A DNA stretch of 64,000 nt, from the NCBI GenBank assembly GCA_024123955.1, contig CP099652.1:2976001-3040000 (forward strand), given 5' to 3'. Origin of the DNA: Oxalobacteraceae bacterium OTU3CINTB1. Lineage in GTDB: Bacteria > Pseudomonadota > Gammaproteobacteria > Burkholderiales > Burkholderiaceae_D. Shown piece after piece: positions 17,164 to 26,751 of the stretch (within the stretch, counting starts at the first letter, position 1; each line of letters starts with the position of its first letter). A model generated the notes under the pieces. It was not told the DNA's origin. It saw only the letters and a list, made by a program, of their open reading frames with translations, and searched no databases. Made by a program: the position numbers and the translations under genes.

Positions 17164-17986
17164 GGGCGCTCTCCCGGCTGGCTGCGGAGAAGCGCGAGGC
17201 CGCATCGGCGATGCCCAGGATGGCCGCGCCATGCTGCGCCAGCTCGCGCCCCAGCGCCGTTTTGCGCGGGACCGTCAGGCTGGCAGCATCGCCCAGCGCG
17301 AATTGTTCGGCGATGGCGCCGTCCTCGATGACGGCGACACGGTTGCAGATCTCGCCGATCACCGACAGCTCATGGCTGACGATCACGATGGTGACGCCAA
17401 GCCGGTGGTTGATGTCGCGCAGCGTGGCGAGCAGGGCGCGCGTGGTTTCGGCGTCCAGCGCGGAAGTCGGCTCGTCGCACAGCAGCACTGCCGGTCCGCT
17501 GGCCAGCGCGCGGGCGATGGCGACGCGCTGTTTCTGGCCGCCGGAAAGCTGCGCCGGATAGCTGGCCGACTTGCCGCCCAATTCGACCAGTTCCAGGCAT
17601 TGGTTGACGCGTTCCGTAATGCGGTCGGCCGTCAGCCCGCCGTGGATGCGCAAGGGGAAGGCGACGTTATCGAACACGCTGGCGTTTTGGAGCAGATTAA
17701 ACTGCTGGAAGATCATGCCGATATTGCGGCGGGCGTCGCGCAGATCGCGCTTGTTCAGCGACGTCAGCTCGCGGCCATCGACCTGGATCAGGCCTTGGTC
17801 CGGGCGTTCGAGCAGGTTGATAAGGCGTAGCAGCGTGGATTTACCGGCGCCGCTCTTGCCGATCAAGCCAAAAATATCGCCTTGGGCTATCGATAGCGAG
17901 ACGTCGCGCACAGCGTGGAACGCGCCGCCGCCGGGCAGCGCAAAGGTTTTGTCCGCGTGGGTAATATTAATCAAGGGAGTCGTCAT
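17156..17986 (-). CDS. Methionine-type ABC transporter ATPase (MetN-like, short)
   Basis: 276 residues: Walker A GKSGAGKSTLLRLINLLERP, Q-loop FQQFNLLQNASVFDNV, signature LSGGQKQRVAIARAL, Walker B AVLLCDEPTSALD and the H-loop in IVIVSHE. It powers the adjacent permease. It is clearly shorter than E. coli MetN (343 residues), and the C-terminal NIL/ACT-type methionine-sensing domain appears to be missing, so transport may not be inhibited by intracellular methionine. The start at 17986 shares one base with the stop of the upstream gene. Confidence 0.9.
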   Translation of the reverse strand: MTTPLINITHADKTFALPGGGAFHAVRDVSLSIAQGDIFGLIGKSGAGKSTLLRLINLLERPDQGLIQVDGRELTSLNKRDLRDARRNIGMIFQQFNLLQNASVFDNVAFPLRIHGGLTADRITERVNQCLELVELGGKSASYPAQLSGGQKQRVAIARALASGPAVLLCDEPTSALDAETTRALLATLRDINHRLGVTIVIVSHELSVIGEICNRVAVIEDGAIAEQFALGDAASLTVPRKTALGRELAQHGAAILGIADAASRFSAASRESAHV

Positions 17987-19194
17987 CAGGAATAAGCCGT
18001 AGGTTCGGGCACGGTACCATCGAGCGCGTAGCGTCCGAGATCGCGGATCTTGTAATCGACCGGGTCGTGCAAGGTGTGTACACGCACGTTGCGCCAGAAC
18101 CTGTCGTAACCGTAGCGGGCCGAGGTCGAGCGCGCGCCTGTCAATTCGAACATCTGGTTGCTGACATCGATGCCGGCGGTGTGGGCCAGCACCTTGGCCT
18201 CGGCCACTGCGACGGCCAGTTCGCCGCGTTGGCGGGCGGTGACCGCGCTCCCGAGCCGGAACAACCGGTCCAGCTCTTGCGCCGCATGGTCGGCCAGCAC
18301 TGCGGCGGGCCGTAGCTTGAGCCACAACTGGCCGAAACGGTGTTGTATCAGCGGATCGGCGGCGGCCGATGCCGCACCGGAGGCGAACCATGGCCGCGCC
18401 TCGCTCAAGGTGTAGGCCCGTGCCGCCTCGAAGGCGCCTTCGCCGATGCCCAGATAGAGATTGGCCATGATCAGCTGCGCGATCTGCGAACGCAACGTTG
18501 CCCGCGCGGTCGGCGTGTGGCCCGGCGCCTGCAGCACTTGCGTCGACGGCAGCGCGACCTGGTTGAAGTGGACGTTGCCGCTGTCGGTCTGGCGCTGGCC
18601 GAAGGCGTCCCAGTCGGCTTGAACGGATACGCCTTCCTGGCGCGTCGGCAGCACGCCGATCAAGGCGGTTTCCGTTTCCGCGTGCCAGGCCGAGATGGTG
18701 AGCCAGTCGGAGCCCACGGAGCCGGACGAAAAGCTCTTCACGCCATCGAGCACGAAGCCATAGTCGGCTTCCACGACCGTGGTGCGGCGGTCCAGCGGAT
18801 TGAGCGCGTTGCCCCAGAACAGATTCTGCTCCACGGTTTGGGTGAGGAAGCGGCGCTGCTGCTGGGGCGTGCCGTATAGATCGACGCCCGCCAGTTGTAG
18901 ATAGTGGAAGCCGAGGATGTGCGCCAGCGCGCTGTCGGCACGGGCGACGATGCGTATCACCTGGTAGACCGTCGGCCAGTCCGCGCCCTGGCCGCCGAAA
19001 GCGGTGGGGATCGACAGCGTGAGCAGGCCGGATTCGCGTATCCATTCGCGCTCCTGCGCCGCATGGCCGCCGGCCTGGTCGCGGGCATTGGCCGTTTCCG
19101 CCAGGCGTTTGGCCAGATCGGTGGCGACGCCCAGCGGGTCCGGTGCCGCGTCCTGTGCCGGATGCGCCGCCGGTTTAAGTAAAGCTTTAGACAT
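17986..19194 (-). CDS. Acyl-CoA dehydrogenase-fold flavin monooxygenase, SfnB/DszC-like
   Basis: 402 residues with the acyl-CoA dehydrogenase fold: REWIRESGLLTLSIPTAFGGQGADW, FHYLQLAGVDLYGTPQQQRRFL, and a C-terminal helical domain with FELTGARSTSARYGYDRFWRN. SfnB and DszC relatives use reduced flavin rather than acyl-CoA to attack organosulfur compounds such as sulfones. It is the first gene of the minus-strand operon with the met-type transporter and the NtaA-like monooxygenase, and divergent from ssuEADCB, whose SsuE could supply FMNH2. The reaction is inferred. Confidence 0.85.
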   Translation of the reverse strand: MSKALLKPAAHPAQDAAPDPLGVATDLAKRLAETANARDQAGGHAAQEREWIRESGLLTLSIPTAFGGQGADWPTVYQVIRIVARADSALAHILGFHYLQLAGVDLYGTPQQQRRFLTQTVEQNLFWGNALNPLDRRTTVVEADYGFVLDGVKSFSSGSVGSDWLTISAWHAETETALIGVLPTRQEGVSVQADWDAFGQRQTDSGNVHFNQVALPSTQVLQAPGHTPTARATLRSQIAQLIMANLYLGIGEGAFEAARAYTLSEARPWFASGAASAAADPLIQHRFGQLWLKLRPAAVLADHAAQELDRLFRLGSAVTARQRGELAVAVAEAKVLAHTAGIDVSNQMFELTGARSTSARYGYDRFWRNVRVHTLHDPVDYKIRDLGRYALDGTVPEPTAYS

Positions 19195-19456
19195 GGTATG
19201 TCCGTTTAAAGGTATCGGTGCCGTCAGTATTGCACCCGAGCCCTTAAGCCGTACACGAAGAAATCCGGCTTTCCTTATGCGGAAAATTGTTGACGCGTCG
19301 CGTCCGGCGAGGTCCTGGCGAGGTAGAAGAAATTCAATTTACCTTAGTTGGAAAATTCATGGAACGTAATCCGAATATCAAAGCGTAAAACTATTCGTTT
19401 TGATTTCAAAGGTGCGGATTTATTCTGGTCGCCACAACATCAATGGGGACCAGAGC
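19195..19456. promoter_or_regulatory. Divergent control region of the two sulfur operons
   Basis: This 262-bp AT-rich region separates the SfnB-like operon from ssuE. The octamer GGAAAATT occurs twice (19281-19288 and 19350-19357), a direct repeat that could be part of a CysB-type activator site. I see no clear sigma-70 pair, so promoter positions are not assigned. Confidence 0.35.
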
Positions 19457-20044
19457 ATGAGCATTCTTCTTCTAGGCGGCAGTCCTGCGGCGACATCGAG
19501 CACCGGCCGTTTGCTGGATCATGTCGGCGAACAGTTGGCCCTGCACGGCCATCGATACAGCAAGCTGCAGGTGCGCGATCTGCCGCCGCAGGCGCTGCTG
19601 CATGCCGATACGTCGGACCTGGCGATTAAGCGCGCGCTGGCAGCGGTGGCCGCCGCCGACGCCGTGGTCATCGCCACGCCGGTCTATAAAGCGTCATTCA
19701 CCGGCATTCTGAAAGCCTTCCTCGATTTGCTGCCGCAGGACGGCCTGGCCGGCAAACTGGTGCTGCCGCTGGCCACGGGCGGCAGCCAGTCGCACATGCT
19801 GGCGCTGGACTACGCGCTGCGGCCGGTGCTGCACGCGCTGGATGCGCGCCATGTCCTGACCAGCGTCTACGCCACCTCCCAGCAGCTGGTATGGGTCGAA
19901 GGCTCCGGCCTGGCGCTGGATCAGGCGATTTCCTGGCGCGTGCAGGCCGGCGTCGAAGCATTGGCAGCCGGCCTGAATGCCCTCAGTGGCCGTATAGGCG
20001 ACAGCTATGTGGTCCAGGCAGAACCAGTGCGCCTGGCGAGCTAA
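19457..20044 (+). CDS. ssuE: NADPH-dependent FMN reductase SsuE
   Basis: 195 residues, flavodoxin-like fold: LLGGSPAATSSTGRLL (phosphate-binding loop), VVIATPVYKASFTGILKAFLDLLPQ and the LPLATGGSQSHMLALDYALRPVL signature of SsuE. It supplies FMNH2 to SsuD and perhaps to the two monooxygenase-type proteins of the divergent operon. The ATG at 19457 gives the MSILLLGG start expected for the family; the frame is open for 19 codons upstream. First gene of ssuEADCB. Confidence 0.93.
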   Translation: MSILLLGGSPAATSSTGRLLDHVGEQLALHGHRYSKLQVRDLPPQALLHADTSDLAIKRALAAVAAADAVVIATPVYKASFTGILKAFLDLLPQDGLAGKLVLPLATGGSQSHMLALDYALRPVLHALDARHVLTSVYATSQQLVWVEGSGLALDQAISWRVQAGVEALAAGLNALSGRIGDSYVVQAEPVRLAS

Positions 20045-20064
20045 GTCACTTCAAGGAAGAATTC

Positions 20065-21057
20065 ATGAGCATCGAACAAAAACGCGCAGCACGCCGCTAC
20101 ACATTGGGTCTGCTGTTCGCCGCCGCCGTGCTGGCTGCTGGAGCACCCACCATCGCCGCCGCGCAGGCCAAGCCGGAGGCGCAGACGCTCCGCATCGGCT
20201 ATCAGAAATACGGCACCCTGACCTTGCTGAAAGGGCGCGGCACCCTGGAACAGCGTCTGGCGACCAAAAACATCACCGTCAAATGGACCGAATTCCCGGC
20301 CGGGCCGCAGCTGCTGGAGGGCCTGAATGTCGGCAGCGTCGATTTCGGCACGGTCGGCGAGGCGCCACCGATCTTCGCGCAGGCTGCGGGCGCGAACCTG
20401 GTCTATGTCGGCAACGAGCCGCCGTCGCCGGCCAGCGAGGCGATCGTGGTGCCCAAGGATTCGAAGATCCGCAGCCTGGCCGAGTTGAAAGGCAAGAAGG
20501 TCGCGCTGAACAAGGGCTCCAACGTGCACTATCTGCTGGTCAAGGCGCTGGAGAAGGCGGGCATCGGCTACAAGGAAATCGATATCGTCTTCCTGCCGCC
20601 GGCCGACGCGCGCGCCGCCTTTGAGCGCGGCAGTGTCGATGCCTGGGCGATCTGGGACCCGTTCCTGGCCGCCGCCGAGAAGCAGTTGGGCGCGCGCGTG
20701 CTGGCCGATGGCAAAGGCCTGGTCGCCAACCACCAGTTCTATCTGGCCGCGCGTCCGTATGCGGAGAAGAACCAGGAAGTGGTCCGCATCGTGCTCGAGG
20801 AAATCGCCAAGGTCGACGAGTGGGGCGCCAAGAATCCGAAGGAAGTCGCCACCATCCTGTCCGCGCAAACCGGGCTCGATACGGACGTGGTGGCGCTGGC
20901 CGCCTCCCGCTATGCCTATGGCGTCAAGCCGATCACCGCCGACGTGCTGCAACAGCAGCAAAAGCTGGCCGACGCCTTCTCCAATCTCAAGTTGATCCCG
21001 AAACCGATCGTGGTCAAGGACGCACAACTGCCGGCCAAACAGCTGGCGGCGCAATAA
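20065..21057 (+). CDS. ssuA: Aliphatic sulfonate ABC transporter binding protein SsuA
   Basis: 330 residues. The ATG at 20065 follows AAGGAAG. A signal peptide (YTLGLLFAAAVLAAGAPTIAAA) precedes the SsuA fold: LRIGYQKYGTLTLLKGRGTLE, TVGEAPPIFAQAAGANLVYVG, and AWAIWDPFLAAAEKQLGARVL. It binds alkanesulfonates in the periplasm for the SsuBC transporter. It is 20 bp from ssuE and 9 bp from ssuD, in E. coli gene order. Confidence 0.94.
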   Translation: MSIEQKRAARRYTLGLLFAAAVLAAGAPTIAAAQAKPEAQTLRIGYQKYGTLTLLKGRGTLEQRLATKNITVKWTEFPAGPQLLEGLNVGSVDFGTVGEAPPIFAQAAGANLVYVGNEPPSPASEAIVVPKDSKIRSLAELKGKKVALNKGSNVHYLLVKALEKAGIGYKEIDIVFLPPADARAAFERGSVDAWAIWDPFLAAAEKQLGARVLADGKGLVANHQFYLAARPYAEKNQEVVRIVLEEIAKVDEWGAKNPKEVATILSAQTGLDTDVVALAASRYAYGVKPITADVLQQQQKLADAFSNLKLIPKPIVVKDAQLPAKQLAAQ

Positions 21058-21066
21058 AGGAACATC

Positions 21067-22215
21067 ATGTCATTGAATATCTTTTGGTTTATCCCGACCC
21101 ACGGCGACAGCCGCTATCTTGGCACCTCGAAGGGCGCGCGCCCGGTCGATGCCGACTATCTGAAACAGTGCGCGGTCGCCGCCGACACGCTGGGCTACGA
21201 CGGCGTGCTGCTGCCGACCGGCCGCTCCTGCGAGGACGCATGGGTGGTCGCCTCGTCGCTGATCAGCGTCACGCAAAAGCTCAAGTTCCTGGTCGCCATC
21301 CGCCCCGGCCTGACCACGCCGGGCCTGGCCGTGCGCATGGCCGCGACGTTCGACCGTTTGTCGAATGGCAGGCTGCTGATCAACGTCGTCACCGGCGGCG
21401 ACCAGGGTGAGTTGGAGGCGGACGGCCTGTACGCCGACCATGCCAAGCGCTACGAAATTTCCGATGAATTCATCCGTGTGTGGCGCGCGTCGCTGGCGGG
21501 CGAGGGCGGCGACGCCGGCTACGATTTCGAGGGCAAGCATATCAAGGTCAAGGGCGCCAAGACGCTGTACCCGGCGGTGCAAAAACCTTATCCGCCGCTG
21601 TACTTCGGCGGCTCCTCCGAGCCGGCGCATGAACTGGCGGCCGAACAGATGGACGTCTACCTGACGTGGGGCGAGCCGCCGGCAGCTGTCGCCGAGAAGA
21701 TCGCCGACATCCGCGCGCGCGCCGCCAAGCATGGCCGCACTGTGAAATTCGGCATCCGCCTGCACGTGATCGTCCGCGAGACAAACGAAGCCGCCTGGCG
21801 CGCCGCCGATGAATTGATCAGCCATCTGGACGACGACATCATCGCCAAGGCGCAGGCCGCGTTCGGAAAAATGGATTCGGTGGGACAGCAGCGCATGGCG
21901 GCCTTGCACGGCGGCCGCCGCGACAAGCTCGAAGTTTCGCCCAACCTGTGGGCCGGCGTGGGCCTGGTGCGTGGCGGCGCCGGCACCGCGCTGGTCGGCG
22001 ATCCGGAGACGGTGGTCGCGCGCATCCAGGAATACGCCGACCTGGGGATCGACACCTTCATCTTCTCCGGCTATCCGCATCTGGAGGAGTCGTACCGCTT
22101 CGCCGAGCTGGTGTTCCCGTTGCTGGGCAAAGGCAAAGCGGTGGGCGAGCAGTCCCTGAGCGGGCCTTTCGGCGAAGTGATGGCCAGCGATATCGTGCCG
22201 AAGAAGGCAGCCTGA
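21067..22215 (+). CDS. ssuD: FMNH2-dependent alkanesulfonate monooxygenase SsuD
   Basis: 382 residues, luciferase-like barrel closely matching Ssu[55 protein letters not shown], and [17 protein letters not shown]. It cleaves alkanesulfonates to aldehyde and sulfite using FMNH2 from SsuE, in the cytoplasm. The length is normal for the family. The sulfite would feed cysteine synthesis together with the acetyltransferase at 13303. Confidence 0.96.
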   Translation: MSLNIFWFIPTHGDSRYLGTSKGARPVDADYLKQCAVAADTLGYDGVLLPTGRSCEDAWVVASSLISVTQKLKFLVAIRPGLTTPGLAVRMAATFDRLSNGRLLINVVTGGDQGELEADGLYADHAKRYEISDEFIRVWRASLAGEGGDAGYDFEGKHIKVKGAKTLYPAVQKPYPPLYFGGSSEPAHELAAEQMDVYLTWGEPPAAVAEKIADIRARAAKHGRTVKFGIRLHVIVRETNEAAWRAADELISHLDDDIIAKAQAAFGKMDSVGQQRMAALHGGRRDKLEVSPNLWAGVGLVRGGAGTALVGDPETVVARIQEYADLGIDTFIFSGYPHLEESYRFAELVFPLLGKGKAVGEQSLSGPFGEVMASDIVPKKAA

Positions 22216-22216
22216 G

Positions 22217-23053
22217 ATGGCGGCCGTCTTACCCCAACCCCTGGTCAAGAGCACCCGCAAGCCCGCACGAAAAAGTAGCGGCAGCGCCGGCGGCCGGACG
22301 CAGAGCAGCGCGTTCGCGCCGTGGATCTTGCCCGTGCTGCTGATCGCCGGCTGGCAGGCGGCGTCGCAACTGGGCTGGCTCTCGAGCCGCATTTTGCCGG
22401 AGCCGTGGGCGGTCGCCAAGGCTTTCTGGACGCTGGCGGTGTCGGGCGAGTTGTGGGTGCACCTTCGCACCAGCCTGTGGCGCGCCATCAGCGGCTTCGC
22501 CATCGGCGCCGGACTGGGTCTGGCGCTTGGCCTGTTGACGGGCAGCTTCCGCCGCGCTGAAACGCTGCTCGACACCACACTGCAAATGGTGCGCAACATC
22601 CCCGCGCTGGCGCTGATACCGCTGGTGATCCTGTGGTTCGGCATCGACGAAACGGCCAAGCTGTTCCTGCTGGCGGTGGGCGTGTTCTTCCCGGTGTATC
22701 TGAACACCTTCCACGGCATCCGCTCGGCCGACCAGGGGTTGATCGAGATGGCGCGCAGCTACGGCCTGTCCGGCTGGCCGCTGTACCGCGACGTGATCCT
22801 GCCGGCCGCGCTGCCGTCGATCCTGGTGGGCGTGCGTTTTTCGCTGGGCCTCGTCTGGGTGCTGTTGATTGTGGCGGAGACGATTTCGGCGCAAGCAGGC
22901 ATCGGCTACATGACGATGAACGCCCGCGAGTTCCTGCAAACGGACGTGGTGCTGGTCGGGATACTGCTATATGCGTTATTGGGCAAGGCGGCCGACCTGC
23001 TGTCGCGCGGCCTGGAAAAGCGCTTCCTGCGCTGGAATCCGGCCTACCGTTGA
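22217..23053 (+). CDS. ssuC: Sulfonate ABC transporter permease SsuC
   Basis: 278 residues with an N-terminal basic stretch, about six membrane segments and the EAA loop EMARSYGLSGWPLYRDVILPAALPS. The core LIPLVILWFGIDETAKLFLLA is typical of SsuC/TauC permeases. The ATG is 1 nt after the ssuD stop, indicating coupling. Confidence 0.94.
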   Translation: MAAVLPQPLVKSTRKPARKSSGSAGGRTQSSAFAPWILPVLLIAGWQAASQLGWLSSRILPEPWAVAKAFWTLAVSGELWVHLRTSLWRAISGFAIGAGLGLALGLLTGSFRRAETLLDTTLQMVRNIPALALIPLVILWFGIDETAKLFLLAVGVFFPVYLNTFHGIRSADQGLIEMARSYGLSGWPLYRDVILPAALPSILVGVRFSLGLVWVLLIVAETISAQAGIGYMTMNAREFLQTDVVLVGILLYALLGKAADLLSRGLEKRFLRWNPAYR

Positions 23054-23071
23054 TTTGATGGAGTACATGAT

Positions 23072-23884
23072 ATGAACCTTTCGACCGCGTTATTCGATGC
23101 CCCTGGTTTCACCAAGGCGAGCAAGCAAAGCACGCCGTCGCCGGCGCCGGCCAAGCGTCAGGGCGTGTCCCTGGCGCTGGAAGGCTTGAGCAAATCCTTC
23201 GGCGAGCGTAAAGTGTTGAAGGATGTGCGGCTGGAGCTGCACCCCGGTGAGTTTGTCGCGGTGGTGGGACGCAGCGGATGCGGTAAAAGTACCTTACTGC
23301 GCGCGATCGCGGGACTGGAAACGGCCGACGAAGGCAGCATCGCGATCGGCAAGGGCGCCATCGGGGCCAGCATCCGCATCATGTTCCAGGAGGCGCGCCT
23401 GCTGCCCTGGAAGACGGTGCTGGAGAATGTGGCGCTCGGGTTGCCGCGATCCTTGAACGCGGCGGCGGCGACCTTGTCGACGGTGGGGCTGGCCGAACGC
23501 GCCGACGATTGGCCCGCGGAGCTGTCGGGCGGTCAGCGGCAGCGCGTCGCGCTGGCGCGGGCTTTGCTGCACGAGCCGCAGTTGCTGCTGCTCGACGAGC
23601 CGCTTGGCGCGCTGGACGCGTTGACGCGCATCGAGATGCAGCAGTTGATCGAGGCGTTATGGTTGCAGCGCGGGTTCACGGCGGTGCTGGTCACGCACGA
23701 CGTGCAGGAGGCGCTGGCCCTGGCCGATCGCGTGGTGCTGATCGAGGACGGGCGCATCACGCTGGATTTGAAGGTGGATTTGCCGCGCCCACGGGCCCGG
23801 GGCAACGCTGCCTTCGCAGCGCTTGAGCAGCGGCTGTTAAGTAGTATCCTGCATCATCCGGCAGCGGATTCAGTCGCAGCCTGA
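23072..23884 (+). CDS. ssuB: Sulfonate ABC transporter ATPase SsuB
   Basis: 270 residues: Walker [18 protein letters not shown]-loop [16 protein letters not shown], signature [15 protein letters not shown], Walker [13 protein letters not shown] and the H-loop in [11 protein letters not shown]. The motif RLLPW after the Q-loop is characteristic of the nitrate/sulfonate/taurine ATPases. Last gene of ssuEADCB. Confidence 0.95.
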   Translation: MNLSTALFDAPGFTKASKQSTPSPAPAKRQGVSLALEGLSKSFGERKVLKDVRLELHPGEFVAVVGRSGCGKSTLLRAIAGLETADEGSIAIGKGAIGASIRIMFQEARLLPWKTVLENVALGLPRSLNAAAATLSTVGLAERADDWPAELSGGQRQRVALARALLHEPQLLLLDEPLGALDALTRIEMQQLIEALWLQRGFTAVLVTHDVQEALALADRVVLIEDGRITLDLKVDLPRPRARGNAAFAALEQRLLSSILHHPAADSVAA

Positions 23885-23903
23885 TCTGAAGTTCCGTCAC
23901 CTC

Positions 23904-23921
23904 ATCCGCCTTTTGGCGGAT
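23904..23921 (+). terminator. Hairpin after ssuB
   Basis: ATCCGCC and GGCGGAT pair around a TTTT loop, 20 bp after ssuB. There is no downstream T-run, so it may be a pause or processing site rather than an efficient terminator. Confidence 0.35.
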
Positions 23922-24096
23922 TCGCCCCCCGCCAAACTCCGCTATGATCGATTTTATCGATAGTAACGCGGTAAATTTTTCGTTTTACAACTTTAGATGT
24001 CGCGAGCATAATCGTTCGCACTCGAGAACATTTGCGGGCTGGCAAAACCAACCCCGTCGCGTTCTCATCCGTATGTCAACATTCTGGAGTTCTACA

Positions 24097-24663
24097 ATGA
24101 AAAAAATCTTTGCCCTGCTGGTCGCCGCTGGTATCTCGATGTCTGCCTTTGCCGCACCGGAGACGTTCTCGTCCGATGCCAACCACACGTTCTCGAGCTT
24201 CTCGTACAGCCACTTCGGCTACTCGCTGCAGACGAGCCGCTTCAACAACACCAGCGCCAAGATCACGATCGACCGCGCCGCCAAGACCGGTTCGGTCGAA
24301 GCGACCATCGACACCAAATCGGTCGATACCGGCTCGAAACTGTTCGACCAGCACATCCAGGGCGAGGATTTCCTCGACACCGCCAAGTTCCCGACCATCA
24401 CCTACAAGTCGACCAAGGTCAACTTCAAGGGCGACACCCCGTCGACCATCGAAGGCAACCTGACCGTCAAGGGCGTCACCAAGCCGGTGACCCTGACCGT
24501 GACCGGCTTCAAGTGCATGGATCACCCGATGATGAAGAAACTGGCATGCGGCGCCAACGCCACCGCCACCATCAAGCGTACCGAATTTAACGCAGGCAAA
24601 TACGCACCGAACGTCGGCGACGACGTAACCCTGACCTTCGCGGTCGAAGCACTCAAAGACTAA
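24097..24663 (+). CDS. YceI family periplasmic protein
   Basis: 188 residues. The ATG at 24097 is preferred over 24073 because CTGGAG lies 7 nt upstream and it gives a clean signal peptide (MKKIFALLVAAGISMSAFA). The lipocalin-like YceI barrel is clear: DANHTFSSFSYSHFGYS, SKLFDQHIQGEDFLDTAKFPT and the ITYKSTKVNFKGD run. YceI proteins bind polyisoprenoids in the periplasm and are often induced by base or stress. One Cys pair (C in FKCMD and in KLACGA) could form a disulfide. A strong terminator follows. Confidence 0.92.
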   Translation: MKKIFALLVAAGISMSAFAAPETFSSDANHTFSSFSYSHFGYSLQTSRFNNTSAKITIDRAAKTGSVEATIDTKSVDTGSKLFDQHIQGEDFLDTAKFPTITYKSTKVNFKGDTPSTIEGNLTVKGVTKPVTLTVTGFKCMDHPMMKKLACGANATATIKRTEFNAGKYAPNVGDDVTLTFAVEALKD

Positions 24664-24700
24664 GCGAACCGGGCTCGCTCGATTCGTTGGCCTTTGATGC

Positions 24701-24740
24701 GGGCCGGCGCGGTACACATGCCGCGCCGGCCCTTTATTTT
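24701..24740 (+). terminator. Rho-independent terminator after the yceI-type gene
   Basis: A perfect 12-bp stem (GGGCCGGCGCGG at 24701-24712 with CCGCGCCGGCCC at 24721-24732), an 8-nt loop and the tail TTTATTTT. It separates the YceI gene from the amidohydrolase gene. Confidence 0.85.
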
Positions 24741-24752
24741 AGGAGTAGTACG

Positions 24753-26528
24753 ATGAAATTGAAGCAGCTCGCTTTTGCAGTCACCCTGATCCACGCCGCC
24801 GGCCTGTCCACTTTGGCGCAGGCGGCCACGGATCTGATCATCACCAACGGCAAGATCGCCACGATGACGAAAGAGGGCGCGTTCGCCCAGGCGCTCGCCA
24901 TCAAGGACGGCAAGATCGAGGCCGTCGGCAGCAATGCCAGCATCCTCAAACTCAAATCGGCCAACACCCAGTTGATCGACGCCGGCGGCAAGACCGTCAT
25001 TCCCGGCCTTAACGATTCCCACCTGCACATCATCCGCGAGGGCTTGAACTACAACGCCGAGCTGCGCTGGGACGGCGTGACGTCGCTGAAGAAGGCGCTG
25101 CAAATGCTCAAGGAGCAGGCCGCGCGCACGCCGGACGGCGCCTGGATCAAGGTCGTGGGCGGCTGGAACGAATTCCAGTTCGAGGAGAAGCGTCTGCCGA
25201 CCCTGGCGGAGATCAATGAAGCGGTCCCGGACAAGCCTGTGTTCCTGCTGTACCTGTACGGCCTGGGCTTCCTCAACCAGAAGGGCATCGCCACGCTTGG
25301 CTACAACGCCGACACCAAGTACAAGGACGGCGTGGTCGAGCTGGGCCCTGACGGCAAGCCGACCGGCCTGCTGATCGCCAAGCCGAACGCGATGATTCTG
25401 TACACCACCTTGGCCAAGACCAACGTGCTGCCGCGCGAGCAGCAGATCAATTCCACGCAGCAGTACTACAACGAACTGAACCGCCTCGGCATCACCAGCG
25501 CCATCGACGCGGGTGGCGGTGGGCAGGCCTATCCGGACGATTACGCGGTCAGCCTGGAGCTGGCCAAGAACGGCAAGTTGACGGTGCGCACGTCGTATTA
25601 TCTGTTCGCGCAGAAGCCGGGCAAGGAGCTGGAGGACTACCAGCGCTGGCTGACGCAGACCAAGCCGGACAAGAATGACCACCTGTTCTACGCCAACGGC
25701 TACAACACCGAGGGTGGTGGCGAGAACCTGGTGTGGAGCGCGGCCGACTTCGAGAATTTCCTCGAGCCGCGTCCCAATATGCCGGCGGAGATGGAAAGCG
25801 AACTGGAGCCGGTGCTGCGCCTGCTGATCAAGAACCGCTGGCCGTTCCGCATCCACGCGACTTATGACGAGAGCATAGACCGGGACCTGGCCGTGATCGA
25901 AAAGGTCAATAAAGATACGCCGCTGAACGGCCTGCGCTGGTTCTTCGACCATGCCGAAACCATCAGCGACAAGCAACTGGCGCGCGTAAAGGCGCTGGGC
26001 GGCGGTATCGCCGTGCAGAACCGCATGCACTTCCAGGGCGAGCTGTATTGGAAGCAGTACGGCGCGCAAACCCGCCAGATGCCACCGATCAAGAAGATGC
26101 TGGAGATGAAGATTCCGGTCGGCTTGGGGACGGACGGCACGCGCGTCAGCAGTTATGGGCCGTGGCCGTCGATCTACTGGGCGGTGACGGGCAAGACCGC
26201 CGGCGGCCTGAGTTTATGGCAGCCTGGCGATGTGCTGAGCCGCTATCAGGCGCTGAAGCTGATGACGCAGGGCAGTGCCTGGATGAGTGGAGAAGAGAAA
26301 CTCAAGGGTACGCTGGCCAAGGGTCAGTATGCGGACGTGGTGATCTTGCCGCAGGATTATTTCTCGATGGATGTCGAGAAGATCAAAAATCTGGAAAGCA
26401 GCCTGACCATTGTCAACGGCAAGGTGGTGTACGCGGCGCCGGAGTACAAGCAATTGGCGCCGGCGGTCCCCGAGGTGCAGCCGGAATGGAGCCCCGTCAA
26501 GTATTACGGCGGGTACCAGAATAAATAA
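24753..26528 (+). CDS. Exported amidohydrolase, YtcJ-like
   Basis: 591 residues. The ATG at 24753 has AGGAG 7 nt upstream. A signal peptide (MKLKQLAFAVTLIHAAGLS to LAQA) is followed by the amidohydrolase start TDLIITNGKIATM, the metal motif GLNDSHLH, further likely metal or active-site regions (FRIHATYDES, WFFDHAE, LGTDGTRVSSYGP) and the closing GKVVYAAPEY. The family hydrolyses amide or related bonds with a one- or two-metal centre; the substrate cannot be read from the sequence. It lies directly behind the terminator of the yceI-type gene and is probably transcribed alone. Confidence 0.85.
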   Translation: MKLKQLAFAVTLIHAAGLSTLAQAATDLIITNGKIATMTKEGAFAQALAIKDGKIEAVGSNASILKLKSANTQLIDAGGKTVIPGLNDSHLHIIREGLNYNAELRWDGVTSLKKALQMLKEQAARTPDGAWIKVVGGWNEFQFEEKRLPTLAEINEAVPDKPVFLLYLYGLGFLNQKGIATLGYNADTKYKDGVVELGPDGKPTGLLIAKPNAMILYTTLAKTNVLPREQQINSTQQYYNELNRLGITSAIDAGGGGQAYPDDYAVSLELAKNGKLTVRTSYYLFAQKPGKELEDYQRWLTQTKPDKNDHLFYANGYNTEGGGENLVWSAADFENFLEPRPNMPAEMESELEPVLRLLIKNRWPFRIHATYDESIDRDLAVIEKVNKDTPLNGLRWFFDHAETISDKQLARVKALGGGIAVQNRMHFQGELYWKQYGAQTRQMPPIKKMLEMKIPVGLGTDGTRVSSYGPWPSIYWAVTGKTAGGLSLWQPGDVLSRYQALKLMTQGSAWMSGEEKLKGTLAKGQYADVVILPQDYFSMDVEKIKNLESSLTIVNGKVVYAAPEYKQLAPAVPEVQPEWSPVKYYGGYQNK

Positions 26529-26547
26529 CCGGTAGTCTAACTTGGTG

Positions 26548-26580
26548 CCACGTATCGAGATACGTGGGGCGGATCAGCTG
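26548..26580. repeat. Short palindrome and possible remnant of the GTAGGGCGGATTA repeat
   Basis: CCACGTATC and GATACGTGG are complementary with a 2-nt centre (26548-26567). The right side continues ACGTGGGGCGGATCAGC, which resembles the arm of the elements at 11843 and 39174 (ACGTAGGGCGGATTAGC) with a few changes. It lies in the 223-bp gap between the amidohydrolase gene and the AT-rich island; the rest of the gap shows nothing clear. Confidence 0.4.
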
Positions 26581-26751
26581 TGTTGGTTCAGACTTGAGCT
26601 GGCGCAGCTATCCACGACCGGCCATCTCCGCCCCCAAGAGGAAGCTGGGTTCAGCAGCTTATCCGAAGACATACCTCATAATTTCATAGAACATACGAGA
26701 TGCAGGTAGTCACTATGCCCAATAGCAGTCGGCCAAATAAATTCTTTGGCT

